The notes: generated by a model from the letters alone, not told the origin. 64,000 bases of DNA from Pantoea agglomerans (GCF_020149765.1 NZ_CP083809.1:248001-312000), one strand, 5' to 3'; positions 49,949 through 60,993 are shown, numbered from the stretch's first letter. A program made the numbers and translations.

Positions 49949-50081
49949 AAAACGTTTGCGCGAGCCATTCTTGCGGCCTGAGCAACCCGTGCGTAAATAA
50001 CGGTAAAACGCTGGCTCTTGTATTTTATGCTCTTTACAATCAGTCTCGTTAAAAGCTGCTCTCCAAGGTAAGGACTCATTC

Positions 50082-50654
50082 ATGCTTAAACGTACTCTTA
50101 CAGCGGCGATCGCCCTGTTTGCGCTCTCCTCCGTTTCCGCTTCGGCACTGGCCGCCAAAGGCGATACGCACGTCCTGTTAACCACGTCTGCCGGTAATAT
50201 CGAACTCGAACTGAATAACCAAAAAGCGCCGGTATCGGTGAAGAACTTCGTCGACTACGTTAACAGCGGTTTTTACAACAACACGATTTTCCATCGCGTG
50301 ATCCCGGGCTTTATGGTGCAGGGCGGCGGTTTCACCACCGATATGCAGCAGAAGCAGACCAATGCGCCGATCAAGAATGAAGCGGACAACGGTCTGCGTA
50401 ACCTGCGCGGCACCATCTCTATGGCGCGCACCGCCGATAAAGACAGCGCCACCAGCCAGTTCTTTCTTAATGTCGCCGATAACGCCTTCCTCGACCACGG
50501 CCAGCGCGACTTCGGCTACGCGGTATTTGGTAAAATTGTGAAAGGCATGGACGTAGCCGAGAAAATTTCTCAGGTGCCGACCAAAGATGTCGGCCCCTAT
50601 CAAAATGTGCCGGTAAAACCGGTAGTTATCCTTTCTGCCAAAGTCCTGCCCTGA
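50082..50654 (+). CDS. ppiA: Periplasmic peptidyl-prolyl isomerase A PpiA
   Basis: Cyclophilin assisting folding in the periplasm. 190 residues as in E. coli. Signal peptide 1-24 ([20 protein letters not shown] then SALA). Cyclophilin core: [15 protein letters not shown] with the catalytic Arg, and [20 protein letters not shown] (active-site Gln/Phe). Own upstream CRP site. Confidence 0.97.
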   Translation: MLKRTLTAAIALFALSSVSASALAAKGDTHVLLTTSAGNIELELNNQKAPVSVKNFVDYVNSGFYNNTIFHRVIPGFMVQGGGFTTDMQQKQTNAPIKNEADNGLRNLRGTISMARTADKDSATSQFFLNVADNAFLDHGQRDFGYAVFGKIVKGMDVAEKISQVPTKDVGPYQNVPVKPVVILSAKVLP

Positions 50655-50766
50655 CCTGTAGCGCCGCCATCCTCTGGCGGCCTCGCCTTGTCCGTCTCCG
50701 GCAAAGGAAAAATTTGCTCCTATACTCAGCTTTCGAGAGTGTGGACAACCCTGAGCAGGAGGCGGC

Positions 50767-50949
50767 ATGGCAAACAAACTCACCGAGAAACAGAAAAATA
50801 CGCTCTGGCAGCAGCGACGCGTCGCCAGCTATCAGGCGAGCTGTCGGCTGGACGGCTTAACCCTGGCGGAGCCCGCCAGCGCTTATGAACAGGCTGACGC
50901 GGCCGAAGCGCGGCTCGATTCGCTGAGGAGGCAGTATGGCGCCGAATAG
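50767..50949 (+). CDS. yhfG: Fic-inhibiting antitoxin YhfG (FicA-like)
   Basis: 60 residues (E. coli YhfG 55). N-terminal KLTEKQKNTLW and central YQASCRLDGL match the family. Class I Fic antitoxins insert a helix with the motif (S/T)xxxE(G/N) whose Glu blocks the ATP gamma-phosphate site of Fic; here the motif reads S25-C-R-L-D29-G30, with Asp in place of Glu (E. coli has SRRLEG). AGGAGG Shine-Dalgarno. Overlaps fic by 14 bp, so the two are co-translated. Confidence 0.9.
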   Translation: MANKLTEKQKNTLWQQRRVASYQASCRLDGLTLAEPASAYEQADAAEARLDSLRRQYGAE

Positions 50950-51532
50950 CAGCGTTGCCCGCGATCCCTATCTGTGGCAGAACGACGACGTGCTGAAAAA
51001 CCGTCTGGATATCCACGACGCTGCCCAGCTGCGCAAGGCGGAGCTGGCGTTCAGCGCCGCGCGCCTTGCCACGCTGGAGCTGGGCCCGGCCACCATTGGT
51101 CTGCCTTTCCTGCGCCATATTCACCGCACGCTGTTCCAGGATGTCTACGCCTGGGCGGGCGAGCTGCGCACCATCGATATCTGGCGCGACGACACGCCGT
51201 TTTGCCACTTCGAGTACATCGAAAAAGAGGGCAATACGCTGATGGACGCGCTGGAAGAGGAAGAGGGGCTGCGCAACCTGGAGCAGACGGATTTCGTGGC
51301 GCGCATCGCGCACTACTACTGCGAAATTGCGATGCTGCATCCGTTCCGTGAAGGTAACGGGCGCGCCCAGCGCATCTTCTTCGAGCAGCTGGCGCTGCAC
51401 GCCGGCTATTTCCTGGCGTGGCAGAACGTCGAGCCGGCGCAGTGGCACGAGGCTAACCAGGCGGGGGCGGATGGCGATCTGGCGCCGCTGGAGGCGGTAT
51501 TCGCCAGCATCGTGAGTCGCGCCAGCCTGTAA
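50936..51532 (+). CDS. fic: Fic-domain AMP-transferase toxin Fic
   Basis: 198 residues (E. coli 200). Fic enzymes transfer AMP to Tyr/Thr/Ser; FicT toxins act on DNA gyrase and topoisomerase IV. The active-site motif is canonical: H135-PFRE-G-N-G-R143-AQ-R146. From memory E. coli Fic has HPFRVGSGLAQR, so this copy looks fully equipped where the E. coli one is degenerate. The flap region DTPFCHFEYIEKEGN (about 86-100) is conserved. GAGGAGG Shine-Dalgarno, start inside yhfG. 41 bp before pabA. Confidence 0.95.
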   Translation: MAPNSSVARDPYLWQNDDVLKNRLDIHDAAQLRKAELAFSAARLATLELGPATIGLPFLRHIHRTLFQDVYAWAGELRTIDIWRDDTPFCHFEYIEKEGNTLMDALEEEEGLRNLEQTDFVARIAHYYCEIAMLHPFREGNGRAQRIFFEQLALHAGYFLAWQNVEPAQWHEANQAGADGDLAPLEAVFASIVSRASL

Positions 51533-51573
51533 AACGCGTAGAATAGCGGCGGTTTTCTCAGTCAGGACGGACT

Positions 51574-52149
51574 ATGCTGCTGCTAATCGACAACTATGAC
51601 TCCTTTACCTGGAATCTTTATCAGTACTTCTGCGAGCTTGGCGCGCAGGTACGCGTAGTTCGCAACGACGCCATCACGCTGGAAGAGATGGCGGCGCTGC
51701 CGCTGTCGCATCTGGTGATTTCGCCGGGGCCCTGCACCCCTGACGAGTCAGGCATTTCGATGGCGGCGATTCGCCACTTCGCCGGGCGCATTCCCGTGCT
51801 CGGCGTCTGCCTGGGTCACCAGGCGATCGCCCAGGCCTACGGCGCGAAGATAGTGCGCGCCCGTCAGGCGATGCACGGCAAAACCTCCGCTATCGCCCAC
51901 AATCAGCGCGGCGTGTTCCGCAACCTCAACCATCCGCTGACCGTTACGCGCTACCACTCTCTGATCGTGGCGTGGGACTCATTGCCTGACGAGTTCGAAG
52001 TGACCGCCTGGAGCCTGAAAGCGGGCGAGCCGGATGAGATTATGGGTTTTCGCCACCGCGAGATGGCGCTGGAGGGCGTGCAGTTTCATCCGGAAAGCAT
52101 TCTGAGCGAGCAGGGGCACCAGCTGCTGCGTAATTTTCTTGAATCCTGA
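51574..52149 (+). CDS. pabA: Aminodeoxychorismate synthase glutaminase subunit PabA
   Basis: Supplies ammonia to PabB for 4-amino-4-deoxychorismate, on the folate route. 191 residues (E. coli 187). Class I glutamine amidotransferase: oxyanion SPGPCTPDE, nucleophile Cys in GVCLGHQ (about residue 79), and His/Glu in [10 protein letters not shown]. Follows fic, as in E. coli. Confidence 0.97.
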   Translation: MLLLIDNYDSFTWNLYQYFCELGAQVRVVRNDAITLEEMAALPLSHLVISPGPCTPDESGISMAAIRHFAGRIPVLGVCLGHQAIAQAYGAKIVRARQAMHGKTSAIAHNQRGVFRNLNHPLTVTRYHSLIVAWDSLPDEFEVTAWSLKAGEPDEIMGFRHREMALEGVQFHPESILSEQGHQLLRNFLES

Positions 52150-52163
52150 AGTTATGTTTGCCT

Positions 52164-53458
<1,295 letters not shown>

Positions 53459-55537
53459 TTACCCTTTCCGTAAATGTCTTATCAGCCAGCGACCGTGGTG
53501 CGGCCGCTGGCTCCAGGCCAGTGACGAGATGGTATGCATAACGTTGAGGTGCTCCAGAATGCGCTTCACATGCTGTTCCAGAATCGTCGTCGGCCCCTCA
53601 TCCAGGTTCTCCACGCCCGCCATCACGTTGGTCTGCGATCCCGGCCCGTCATATTCCAGCCGCTGCTGGCAGCGTTGCAGCGCGATTTCGCACGACTGCA
53701 GATAGCGCTGCGCCAGATCCGACGTCAGCATGGTGTGCTCACGGGCGAGGATCGTCATGGCGTTGATATGCTCGACGATAAACTGGCTGTGCGTGACCCA
53801 CAGGCGCATATCTTTCAGGTACTGCGCGTTAAAGCCCGGCTCCTGCATCGCCTGATTGAGCGAGTTGAACAACGCATTGTGCGCCTGATTAACCTGCATA
53901 CGCTGATACGCCAGCTGCTTCGCCTCCTGCTCCGGCCCCAGCAGCATCCGTAGCGCATCCTGATAGGCTTCCAGCGCGTCGTGGGCGTTTTGACGCAGCA
54001 GTCCGCTTTGCCACTGCGGCCACAGCCACAGCATGCCGCCGAAGGCGATCAGGCAGCCCATCAGCGTGTCCATCAGGCGCGGCAGTAAAAACTGCGCGCC
54101 GTTCAGCGACAGCAGCTGCAGCGAATAGACCGCCGTCACGGTAAAGCCGATCATCGACCAGCCGTAGTATTTGCGCGTTACCAGATAGCTAACCAGCGTT
54201 ACCGCCAGCATAAACAGCAGCACCAGCGATTCCGGCACCGCGAAGCGCAGCGAGGCGGCGGCGATTACCAGGCCGGCGAAGGTGCCCAGCGCCCGGTGCT
54301 GGATGCGCACCCGCGTGGCGCTGTAGCCGTTCTGGCTGACAAACATAATGGTCATCAGGATCCAGTAGGGCTTGGGAATATCGAACAGCATCGCCAGCGC
54401 GCTGCCGAACATCAGCATCACGGCGAAGCGCGCGGCGGTGCGCAGCGCGGCGGACTTCAGCGACAGATAGCTGCGCAGCGCGGGCAGCAGCGGCAGGCGG
54501 CGCTGGCGGTCGGTCATCAGGTCGCGCTGATAGAGCGGCTTTTGCGTGCGCAGCACGCGCGCGATGCGGCTGAAGTGGTAGTAGCAGAAGTGGCCTACCG
54601 GATTATCGGGGTGCTGACGGGCGATCTTCTCCAGCGCGCCGAGCGGCTTCTCCATATCGAAACGGCTCGGCAGCTGGTGATAAAGGATGGCGTCGGCCAG
54701 GGCGCGCAGCCGCGCCGAGATAATTTTGGCGTTCCAGCGGATCACCGCTTCCGCATGGCTGCGCTCCACCAGCTTCTGCACCTCTTCCGGCTGGTGCAGG
54801 CTGACGGAGATATGCTCCTGCAGGTCGAGCGCCACCTGAAACGCGCGCGTCAGCCGCTTATGGCTGTTGTCGCGGCTGGCGGAGAGCATATGCATCTGCT
54901 GATAGCAGGTGTTGATCAGATCGACCGCTTTCTGCTGGCGCGCCAGCAGCGGGGGCAGCGCTTTTTCCGGATCGGTGAGCTGGGTCAGCAGGGTATATTT
55001 CGCGTCGCAGTAGTCCGCCAGTTCGCGGTAGATCAGGCTCAGGGTTTCGCGCATCGGCTGCTCTTTCCACAGCCAGAACCAGAACCAGTTAAAGAGCCCG
55101 TACCAGAGCGTGCCGCCGATATAGAGCAGCGGGGGCACGTAGATCGGCATGCGGCCAATCAGGCTCAGGGTAAAGATAGCCGCCACCAGCGTGCCGGAGA
55201 GCAGGCGGCCGTGAAGCGGGCTGATTTCGCCGGTGACGCCCAGCAGCAGCGGCAGCGCAAAGAGCACGACAGGCAGCGGCACGCCTTTCAGGGTTAACAG
55301 CTGGATCAGAAAGCTGCCGAGGGCGAACAGCGAGCCGCCAACGATCAGACGCTTAAAGAAGCGCTTATGGGGCGTATCCAGACCCGCAACGTTGCAGCAG
55401 GCGGGCACAAGAGAGAAGAGCAGGCCTTTTTGCAGATCGCCGAACAGCCAGCCGAGCGCCACCGGAATGCAGAGCACCAGCGTCTGCCGCAGGGCATAGT
55501 TAACTTCGGGGTGATAGATGATTCGACGCCACATCAC
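53459..55537 (-). CDS. yhfK: FUSC-family inner-membrane protein YhfK
   Basis: 692 residues (E. coli YhfK 696), homologue of YccS. Two clusters of membrane helices (about 15-150 and about 370-510) each followed by a cytoplasmic helical domain, the layout of the FUSC/aromatic acid exporter superfamily. Substrate unknown. 55 bp after crp, same strand; E. coli has the same neighbours. Confidence 0.93.
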   Translation of the reverse strand: MMWRRIIYHPEVNYALRQTLVLCIPVALGWLFGDLQKGLLFSLVPACCNVAGLDTPHKRFFKRLIVGGSLFALGSFLIQLLTLKGVPLPVVLFALPLLLGVTGEISPLHGRLLSGTLVAAIFTLSLIGRMPIYVPPLLYIGGTLWYGLFNWFWFWLWKEQPMRETLSLIYRELADYCDAKYTLLTQLTDPEKALPPLLARQQKAVDLINTCYQQMHMLSASRDNSHKRLTRAFQVALDLQEHISVSLHQPEEVQKLVERSHAEAVIRWNAKIISARLRALADAILYHQLPSRFDMEKPLGALEKIARQHPDNPVGHFCYYHFSRIARVLRTQKPLYQRDLMTDRQRRLPLLPALRSYLSLKSAALRTAARFAVMLMFGSALAMLFDIPKPYWILMTIMFVSQNGYSATRVRIQHRALGTFAGLVIAAASLRFAVPESLVLLFMLAVTLVSYLVTRKYYGWSMIGFTVTAVYSLQLLSLNGAQFLLPRLMDTLMGCLIAFGGMLWLWPQWQSGLLRQNAHDALEAYQDALRMLLGPEQEAKQLAYQRMQVNQAHNALFNSLNQAMQEPGFNAQYLKDMRLWVTHSQFIVEHINAMTILAREHTMLTSDLAQRYLQSCEIALQRCQQRLEYDGPGSQTNVMAGVENLDEGPTTILEQHVKRILEHLNVMHTISSLAWSQRPHHGRWLIRHLRKG

Positions 55538-55554
55538 TTCACTACAGGCAGTAA

Positions 55555-55578
55555 CGGCGTGACGGTAACATCACGCCG
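55555..55578 (-). terminator. Hairpin after crp
   Basis: CGGCGTGA, eight-base loop, TCACGCCG, between the crp stop and the yhfK start. No T-run, so it may only partly separate the two. Confidence 0.5.
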
Positions 55579-55592
55579 TGAGTGAGAGGAAA

Positions 55593-56225
55593 TCAGCGGG
55601 TGCCGTAAACGACAATGGTTTTGCCGTGTGCGGAAATCAGGTTCTGGTCTTCCAACATTTTCAAAATGCGGCCCACGGTTTCGCGTGAGCAACCAACGAT
55701 TTGGCCAATTTCCTGACGAGTAATTTTGATTTGCATGCCGTCGGGATGCGTCATGGCGTCTGGCTGCTTCGCCAGGTTAAGCAGGGTTTGTGCAATACGT
55801 CCGGTCACGTCGAGGAAAGCTAAATTGCCCACTTTTTCCGAGGTAACCTGCAGACGGCGCGCCATCTGCGAAGAGAGACGCATTAAAATATCCGGGTTCA
55901 CCTGAATAAGCTGACGGAATTTCTTGTAGGAAATTTCCGCTACTTCGCACGCGGTTTTCGCGCGTACCCAGGCGCTACGCTCCTGGCCTTCTTCAAACAG
56001 GCCAAGCTCGCCGATAAAATCACCCTGATTCAGGTAAGAGAGGATCATCTCTTTGCCCTCTTCATCTTTGATCAGCACCGCAAGGGAACCTTTCACGATG
56101 TAGTAGAGGGTTTCAGCCTTCTCACCCTGATGAATCAGCGTACTTTTGGATGGATATTTGTGAATATGGCAATGGGACAGGAACCATTCGAGTGTAGGGT
56201 CTGTTTGCGGTTTGCCGAGAACCAT
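55593..56225 (-). CDS. crp: cAMP receptor protein Crp
   Basis: Global catabolite regulator. 210 residues; as far as I can recall only a couple of conservative differences from E. coli Crp. cAMP-binding jelly roll with [20 protein letters not shown], in which the Glu and Arg ligands are seen; dimer helix about 110-137; helix-turn-helix [20 protein letters not shown] with recognition residues Arg, Glu and Arg. Divergent from yhfA. Candidate targets in this window are the sites at 9332 and 49933. Confidence 0.99.
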   Translation of the reverse strand: MVLGKPQTDPTLEWFLSHCHIHKYPSKSTLIHQGEKAETLYYIVKGSLAVLIKDEEGKEMILSYLNQGDFIGELGLFEEGQERSAWVRAKTACEVAEISYKKFRQLIQVNPDILMRLSSQMARRLQVTSEKVGNLAFLDVTGRIAQTLLNLAKQPDAMTHPDGMQIKITRQEIGQIVGCSRETVGRILKMLEDQNLISAHGKTIVVYGTR

Positions 56226-56526
56226 TCGCTATTATCCTCTGTTGTAATCGTGCCCAAAACGCGGGGGGAACTTGTCCCTGCAAGGCGATGAAAGCTTTAA
56301 GCGTTTCCCCTAAAGGAGATTATTCGGGCCTTATTTTGCGCCAGGCGCTTGATGTGTCCCGTCTTCGTCCTTAACAGAACGAACTATTTTCAGCACTGTT
56401 TGTAGCACAGCTTTTGCCGACTGTCTTCTGTTGTCTCGCTTCAGCAAAGGGGGGATTACTCTGGATTGCTGTTTGCCAGGTGAACGCGTACTCTGGCGGC
56501 AAAAGGGCTATTCTTGAGGTGGAAAC
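56226..56526. promoter_or_regulatory. Divergent crp/yhfA regulatory region
   Basis: 301 bp without a gene, expected to hold the long crp leader and both promoters. I see no strong CRP box by eye, although E. coli crp is autoregulated; TGTTTGTAGCACAG at 56398-56411 is a poor partial match. Confidence 0.35.
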
Positions 56527-56931
56527 ATGCAGGCAAGAGTGAAGTGGATCGAAGGATTAACCTTTCTCGGCGAGTCGGCGTCAGGGCATCAGATCCTGAT
56601 GGACGGTAACTCCGGCGATAAAGCGCCAAGTCCAATGGAAATGGTGCTGATGGCGACGGGCGGCTGTAGCGCCATCGATGTGGTTTCCATATTGCAGAAG
56701 GGCCGCAACGAGGTAGTGGACTGTGAGGTGAAACTGACCTCGGAGCGTCGTGAAGAGGCGCCGCGCCTGTTTACCCATATCAATCTGCATTTTGTGGTGA
56801 CCGGCAAGGCGCTGAGCGATAAAGCCGTGGCGCGCGCGGTAGATCTCTCGGCGGAAAAATATTGTTCGGTGGCGTTGATGCTGGGCAAGGGCGTTGAGAT
56901 TACCCATAGCTATGAAGTGGTCGCGCTGTAA
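56527..56931 (+). CDS. yhfA: OsmC/Ohr-family protein YhfA
   Basis: 134 residues, the E. coli length. OsmC fold: N-terminal strand MQARVKWIEGLTFLGES, helix with GGCSAIDVVSILQKGR (first conserved Cys) and the second Cys in KYCSVALMLGKGVEI. Family members reduce organic hydroperoxides with this Cys pair; activity of YhfA itself is not established. Divergent from crp. Confidence 0.93.
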   Translation: MQARVKWIEGLTFLGESASGHQILMDGNSGDKAPSPMEMVLMATGGCSAIDVVSILQKGRNEVVDCEVKLTSERREEAPRLFTHINLHFVVTGKALSDKAVARAVDLSAEKYCSVALMLGKGVEITHSYEVVAL

Positions 56932-57156
56932 AAAAGCGCACTGTACGTAAGGAGCGGGTGGCAAGGGCCGAAGAGCAAAGCGTCCCGCGCCATGGACAAA
57001 AACGCCGGGAGCGTTTTTGAACAACGCAACGCGTTGGCCCGTTTACGGGCGCCCCTCAAGGATGAGGGGCGTATACGCGCGGGCCGAGCTGGCAGGGAGG
57101 CCGTTTTTTGCGTCTTTGCGATCGGGCCTTGCTACCCGCGACCGCGCCAGACCTGG
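56932..57156. repeat. Hairpin-rich intergenic mosaic yhfA/prkB
   Basis: Three perfect stem-loops follow one another: AAAAACGC-CGGGA-GCGTTTTT (56998-57018, A-run before and T-run after, a bidirectional terminator), GCCCG-TTTA-CGGGC (57037-57050) and CGCCCCTCA-AGGA-TGAGGGGCG (57050-57071). A purine-rich stretch GGAGCGGGTGGCAAGGGCC precedes them. The composition suggests a dispersed intergenic element, but that cannot be shown from one copy. No gene is present. Confidence 0.6.
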
Positions 57157-58026
57157 TCAGGCGATCTGCTTGCCTTCCATCAGCCGCTGCACCAGCGGCG
57201 CCATAATCAGCTCCATCGCCAGACCCATCTTGCCGCCCGGCACCACCAGCGTATTCATATGCGAAATAAACGAGCCCTGCAGCATCGCCAGCAGATAGGG
57301 GAAGTCGATATTCTCCAGCCCGCGAAAGTGAATAACCACGAAGCTCTCATCCAGCGACGGAATTTCGCGCGCGGCAAACGGGTTTGAAGTATCAACGGTC
57401 GGCACGCGCTGGAAGTTAATATGGGTGCGTGAAAACTGCGGCGTAATGAAGTTGATGTAATCCTCCATCGAGCGCACCACCGAGTCCATCACCGCCTCGC
57501 GTGAGTGGCCGCGCTCGCTGGTGTCGCGCACCAGCTTCTGGATCCACTCCAGGTTAACGATCGGCACCACGCCCACCAGCAGGTCGACCTTCTCCGCCAC
57601 GTTATGCTGCTGCGTCACCACGCCGCCGTGCAGCCCTTCATAAAACAGCACGTCGGTATTTTCCGGCAGCGGCTGCCAGGGCGTAAAGGTGCCGGGCACC
57701 TGATTCCAGGGCACGGCTTCGTCGTAGGTGTGCAGATATTTGCGCGACTGCCCTTTGCCCGCGTTGCCGTAGTCGGTAAAGGTCTGCTCCAGCAGGCCGA
57801 AGTCGTTGGCCTCCGGGCCGAAATAGCTGATATGGCGTCCTAAATCGCGCGCCTTACGGATCGCCATATCCATTTCTGGCCGCGTATAGCGGTGGAAGCT
57901 GTCGCCCTCCAGCTCGGCGGCGTGCAGATTGAGCTGCTGAAAAATTTTACGAAACGCCAGGCTGGTGGTGGTGGTGCCGGCGCCGCTTGAGCCGGTTACC
58001 GCAATAATCGGGTGTCGTGCTGACAT
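57157..58026 (-). CDS. prkB: Phosphoribulokinase-like protein PrkB
   Basis: 289 residues, the E. coli length. P-loop GSSGAGTTTTSLAF near the N-terminus, GDSFHRYTRPEM, and FYEGLHGGVVTQQHN as in class I phosphoribulokinases. No RuBisCO is known in these bacteria, so the physiological substrate is unclear. Operon-like order prkB after yheT-yheU on the minus strand. Confidence 0.95.
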   Translation of the reverse strand: MSARHPIIAVTGSSGAGTTTTSLAFRKIFQQLNLHAAELEGDSFHRYTRPEMDMAIRKARDLGRHISYFGPEANDFGLLEQTFTDYGNAGKGQSRKYLHTYDEAVPWNQVPGTFTPWQPLPENTDVLFYEGLHGGVVTQQHNVAEKVDLLVGVVPIVNLEWIQKLVRDTSERGHSREAVMDSVVRSMEDYINFITPQFSRTHINFQRVPTVDTSNPFAAREIPSLDESFVVIHFRGLENIDFPYLLAMLQGSFISHMNTLVVPGGKMGLAMELIMAPLVQRLMEGKQIA

Positions 58027-58087
58027 AAAAAAGCTCCCTGTGAAGTCGGGCGATGAGCATTGTTAACACGAAAAGTGCGTTGGCGCA

Positions 58088-58306
58088 TCAGCCGCGAAAT
58101 TCGCTGCGCGGCATAATATTGATGGTTTCATGCAGTTCCGACCAGACCAGCACCACGTCGCCGCGCTCCAGCTGGCGGCGCACGTCGGCCACCTTTTGCG
58201 CCAGGCTGCGCTCCTGCTCGCCGTAGTCGGTGCCTTCGCGCAGCACAAAGGCTTCAATCAGGTTGGTAAGGGTATCGGGATCGAGCTGTTGCCAGGGAAT
58301 AATCAT
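58088..58306 (-). CDS. yheU: UPF0270 protein YheU
   Basis: 72 residues, equal to E. coli YheU. Start at 58306 ([20 protein letters not shown]), whose ATG overlaps the yheT stop as ATGA. Conserved core [13 protein letters not shown] and [18 protein letters not shown]. Function unknown. Confidence 0.94.
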   Translation of the reverse strand: MIIPWQQLDPDTLTNLIEAFVLREGTDYGEQERSLAQKVADVRRQLERGDVVLVWSELHETINIMPRSEFRG

Positions 58307-59319
58307 GATGAGAGCCACTGTGTAAGCCACTGCGGCACACGCTGCTCGAGCCACATCTGCGGTTGACGCAGCGTGCCACCGACAAAGCCAACGTGTCCGC
58401 CATGCGGCGTGAGTTGATAGGTCGTGCTGGCTGAGAGCTGATCCGCCTGCGGGATCACCTCGTCAGTCATAAAAGGATCGTCTTTCGCGTGAATGATCAG
58501 CAAGGGCTTGCGCACATTTTTCAGCAGCGGCATGGCGCTGGCGCGACGGTAATAGTCGGCCGCGTCAAGAAAGCCGTGGGCGCGAGCGGTAATGGCGTCG
58601 TCGAAGTCGCGCAGGCGACGCAGCGCCCTGAGCTGCGGCAGGTCTACCGGCAGCGTGCCCGGCCAGGCGCGCAGCTTGCGCTCGGCGTTCTTTTTCAGCT
58701 GGTCGAGCAGATAGCGCTGATAAAAGCGTGAGAAGCCCTGTTCCAGCTTCAGGCTGCACGGCTCCAGCAGCAGCGGCGCGGAAACGATCACCCCTGCGTC
58801 GAGCGGCGCGTCGTCTCCCAGCGCGCCGAGCAGGCAGCCCAGCATATTACCGCCGAGCGACACCCCTACCGCGGCGGTTGGCGCCTCGCCCCAGCGCGTT
58901 TTCAGCCAGCGCAGAAAAAAGGCGGCGTCTTCGGTTTCGCCGGAGTGATAGATGCGATGCAGGCGATTCGGCTCGCCGCTGCAGCCGCGAAAGTGCATCA
59001 CCACGCCGAGCCAGCCGTGGCGCTGACAGGCGTGCATCAGCCCGTGGGCGTAAGGGCTGTGGAAGTTACCCTCCAGACCGTGAAACAACACCACGCGCGG
59101 CTTATGGCTCGCCTGCTGCGGATCTTCGCTCCAGGCGAGATCGACAAAGTCGCCGTCCGGCAGGTCGAGGCGCTGCCAGTGCGGACGCAGCAGCAGGCGG
59201 CGACGCACCAGCCGCGGCAGCACCGTCTGCAGATGGGGATTGCGCAGGGCGCGCGGCGGCATAAAGCTCGTCGATGCGTCAGGAGTAAAATTCATATCGC
59301 CAGCACTTGTCTGATCCAT
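58303..59319 (-). CDS. yheT: Alpha/beta hydrolase YheT
   Basis: 338 residues (E. coli 340). AB hydrolase 4 family, related to short/medium-chain esterases. Nucleophile Ser in [12 protein letters not shown], acid in IHAKDDPFM, His in [11 protein letters not shown]. Start at 59319 has a poor Shine-Dalgarno; the Met at 59295 is an alternative. Translationally coupled to yheU. In E. coli kefGB lies next to yheT; here the tau block begins instead. Confidence 0.92.
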   Translation of the reverse strand: MDQTSAGDMNFTPDASTSFMPPRALRNPHLQTVLPRLVRRRLLLRPHWQRLDLPDGDFVDLAWSEDPQQASHKPRVVLFHGLEGNFHSPYAHGLMHACQRHGWLGVVMHFRGCSGEPNRLHRIYHSGETEDAAFFLRWLKTRWGEAPTAAVGVSLGGNMLGCLLGALGDDAPLDAGVIVSAPLLLEPCSLKLEQGFSRFYQRYLLDQLKKNAERKLRAWPGTLPVDLPQLRALRRLRDFDDAITARAHGFLDAADYYRRASAMPLLKNVRKPLLIIHAKDDPFMTDEVIPQADQLSASTTYQLTPHGGHVGFVGGTLRQPQMWLEQRVPQWLTQWLSS

Positions 59320-59377
59320 ATCACACTGTTAGCTTCGTTAGGCTTGTTGCGAATCTGGGGGTAAGGAGCGCCCGTTC

Positions 59378-59980
59378 ATGGAACTGAGCCTGTTTTTCTC
59401 AATGTTAGGTTTTCTCTGGGTGGCCGCCATCACGCCAGGACCTAATAATATGTTACTCACCGCGTCCGGCGCCAATTTCGGCTTCTGGCGCACGCTGCCG
59501 TTAATGATCGGCATTATGATCGGCATGCAGGTGATGCTGCTGATGGTGGCGTTCGGCGTTGGCGGCCTGATCCTGCTCTATCCCGCGCTGCACCTTATCC
59601 TGAAAATCGCCGGCAGTCTTTATCTGCTCTGGCTGGCGTGGAAAATCGCCACCGCCGCCTATGAAGAGCTGGAGAGCGGCGACGCGCCGCCGAAACCGAT
59701 GCCGTTCTGGCAGGGCGGTCTGCTGCAGCTGATCAATCCAAAAGCCTGGCTGATGGCGCTGGGGGCGGTTGCGAGCTTCAGCCTCGCCGGCTCCGCCTAC
59801 CTGCACTCGGTCACGGCCATCAGCTTCGGCATGTTTCTGGTTAACCTGGTGGCGGGGGTTATCTGGATCGGCTTTGGCGCGCTGATTGGCCGCATCCTGC
59901 GCAGCCGCCGCGCCTGGACCCTCTTTAACCTGGCGATGGGGCTGCTGACCGCCGCCTGCGTGCTGCTAATCTGGCGCTGA
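59378..59980 (+). CDS. LysE/RhtB-family exporter
   Basis: 200 residues, about six membrane helices. The family signature is seen at the N-terminus (AAITPGPNNMLLTASGANFG) and midway (LLQLINPKAWLMALGA). Similar in size to EamB (cysteine/O-acetylserine exporter) and other LysE-type amino-acid exporters; the substrate cannot be deduced. Convergent with the LacI-family gene, one base between stops. Confidence 0.88.
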   Translation: MELSLFFSMLGFLWVAAITPGPNNMLLTASGANFGFWRTLPLMIGIMIGMQVMLLMVAFGVGGLILLYPALHLILKIAGSLYLLWLAWKIATAAYEELESGDAPPKPMPFWQGGLLQLINPKAWLMALGAVASFSLAGSAYLHSVTAISFGMFLVNLVAGVIWIGFGALIGRILRSRRAWTLFNLAMGLLTAACVLLIWR

Positions 59981-59981
59981 G

Positions 59982-60962
59982 CTAGCTGGAGGCGCGCTCG
60001 ACGCGCTTCCACGGCAACACCTCATGGGTTACCGGCGACGCCGGACGGCGGATGCGCTGCAGCAAAAGCTGAACGCTGCGCGCGCCAAGCTGATACATCG
60101 GCTGTTCGACGGTGGTAAGCGGCGGATTCAGGCTGCTGGTGAAGGGAATGCCGTCAAAGCCCACCACCGCAAGATCCTCCGGTACGCGCAGACCCGCTTC
60201 CAGCGCGGCGTGTATAACGCCCACCGCCAGCACGTCCGAGACCGCCAGCACCGCGTCGGGCGGTTCGGGCTGCTGCAAAAGCTGACGCAGCGCCCGGCTG
60301 CCCGCTTCGCATGAAATCTCCTCGGCATAGGCGACGCCGTGCCACGGCAGCGCCAGCGCCTCCAGCCCTGCGCGATAGCCCGCCTCACGCTGATGCGAAT
60401 AGAGGTAGCGCATATCGCTGTTTACCAGCCCGATACGGCGGCGGCCTTTGCCCGCCAGATAGCGCACCGTTTCCTGCGCCGCGTCGCGGTTATCGATAGC
60501 GACGGAAGAGGCGGGTATCGCGGGATCGTATTCCGCACACTGCACCCAGGGCGCGTCGCCGATAATGGCGGCGATATCCTTTAGCGCGGACGCCGCATCC
60601 ATGGTGATCACCCCATCCACCACTTTACCGGTCAGCAGCCCAAGCCAGGCGGAATCACGCCGCAGCTGCGAGGCGGAGTTGCAAAGAAGAATATGGTAGC
60701 CCTGCGCCTCCGCTTCCGCCTCGATGCCCTGCACCACGCGCGAGCAGAAGGGGTTAGTGATATCGGATATCAGCACCAGCAGCATATTGCTCTGGGCGGT
60801 ACGCAGCTGGCGCGCCAGTAAATTAGGCTGATATTCGCTGGCGGAGATCGCCGCCAGCACCCGATCGCGCGTATCCGCTTTAACCCCGGGATGTTGGTTA
60901 AGCACGCGGGAGACCGTTGCTTTTGATACGCCCGCCAGCAGCGCGACCTTCTCGATGGACAT
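59982..60962 (-). CDS. LacI-family transcriptional regulator, CytR-like
   Basis: 326 residues. Helix-turn-helix at residues 2-24 (SIEKVALLAGVSKATVSRVL) with hinge EYQPNLLARQLRT, then a periplasmic-binding-protein-like sensor (DITNPFCSRVVQGIEAEAE in part; DNRDAAQETVRYL; VLAVSDVLAVGVIHAALEAG in part; VVGFDGIPFTSSLNPPLTTV in part). The C-terminal half resembles CytR as I recall it. Ligand unknown. It is divergent from tauA, a palindrome lies in between, so it may control itself or the neighbours; tau genes are otherwise known to be controlled by CysB and Cbl. Confidence 0.88.
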   Translation of the reverse strand: MSIEKVALLAGVSKATVSRVLNQHPGVKADTRDRVLAAISASEYQPNLLARQLRTAQSNMLLVLISDITNPFCSRVVQGIEAEAEAQGYHILLCNSASQLRRDSAWLGLLTGKVVDGVITMDAASALKDIAAIIGDAPWVQCAEYDPAIPASSVAIDNRDAAQETVRYLAGKGRRRIGLVNSDMRYLYSHQREAGYRAGLEALALPWHGVAYAEEISCEAGSRALRQLLQQPEPPDAVLAVSDVLAVGVIHAALEAGLRVPEDLAVVGFDGIPFTSSLNPPLTTVEQPMYQLGARSVQLLLQRIRRPASPVTHEVLPWKRVERASS

Positions 60963-60993
60963 GTTGCCGCAACCCTTTTTACACCAGTTAATA

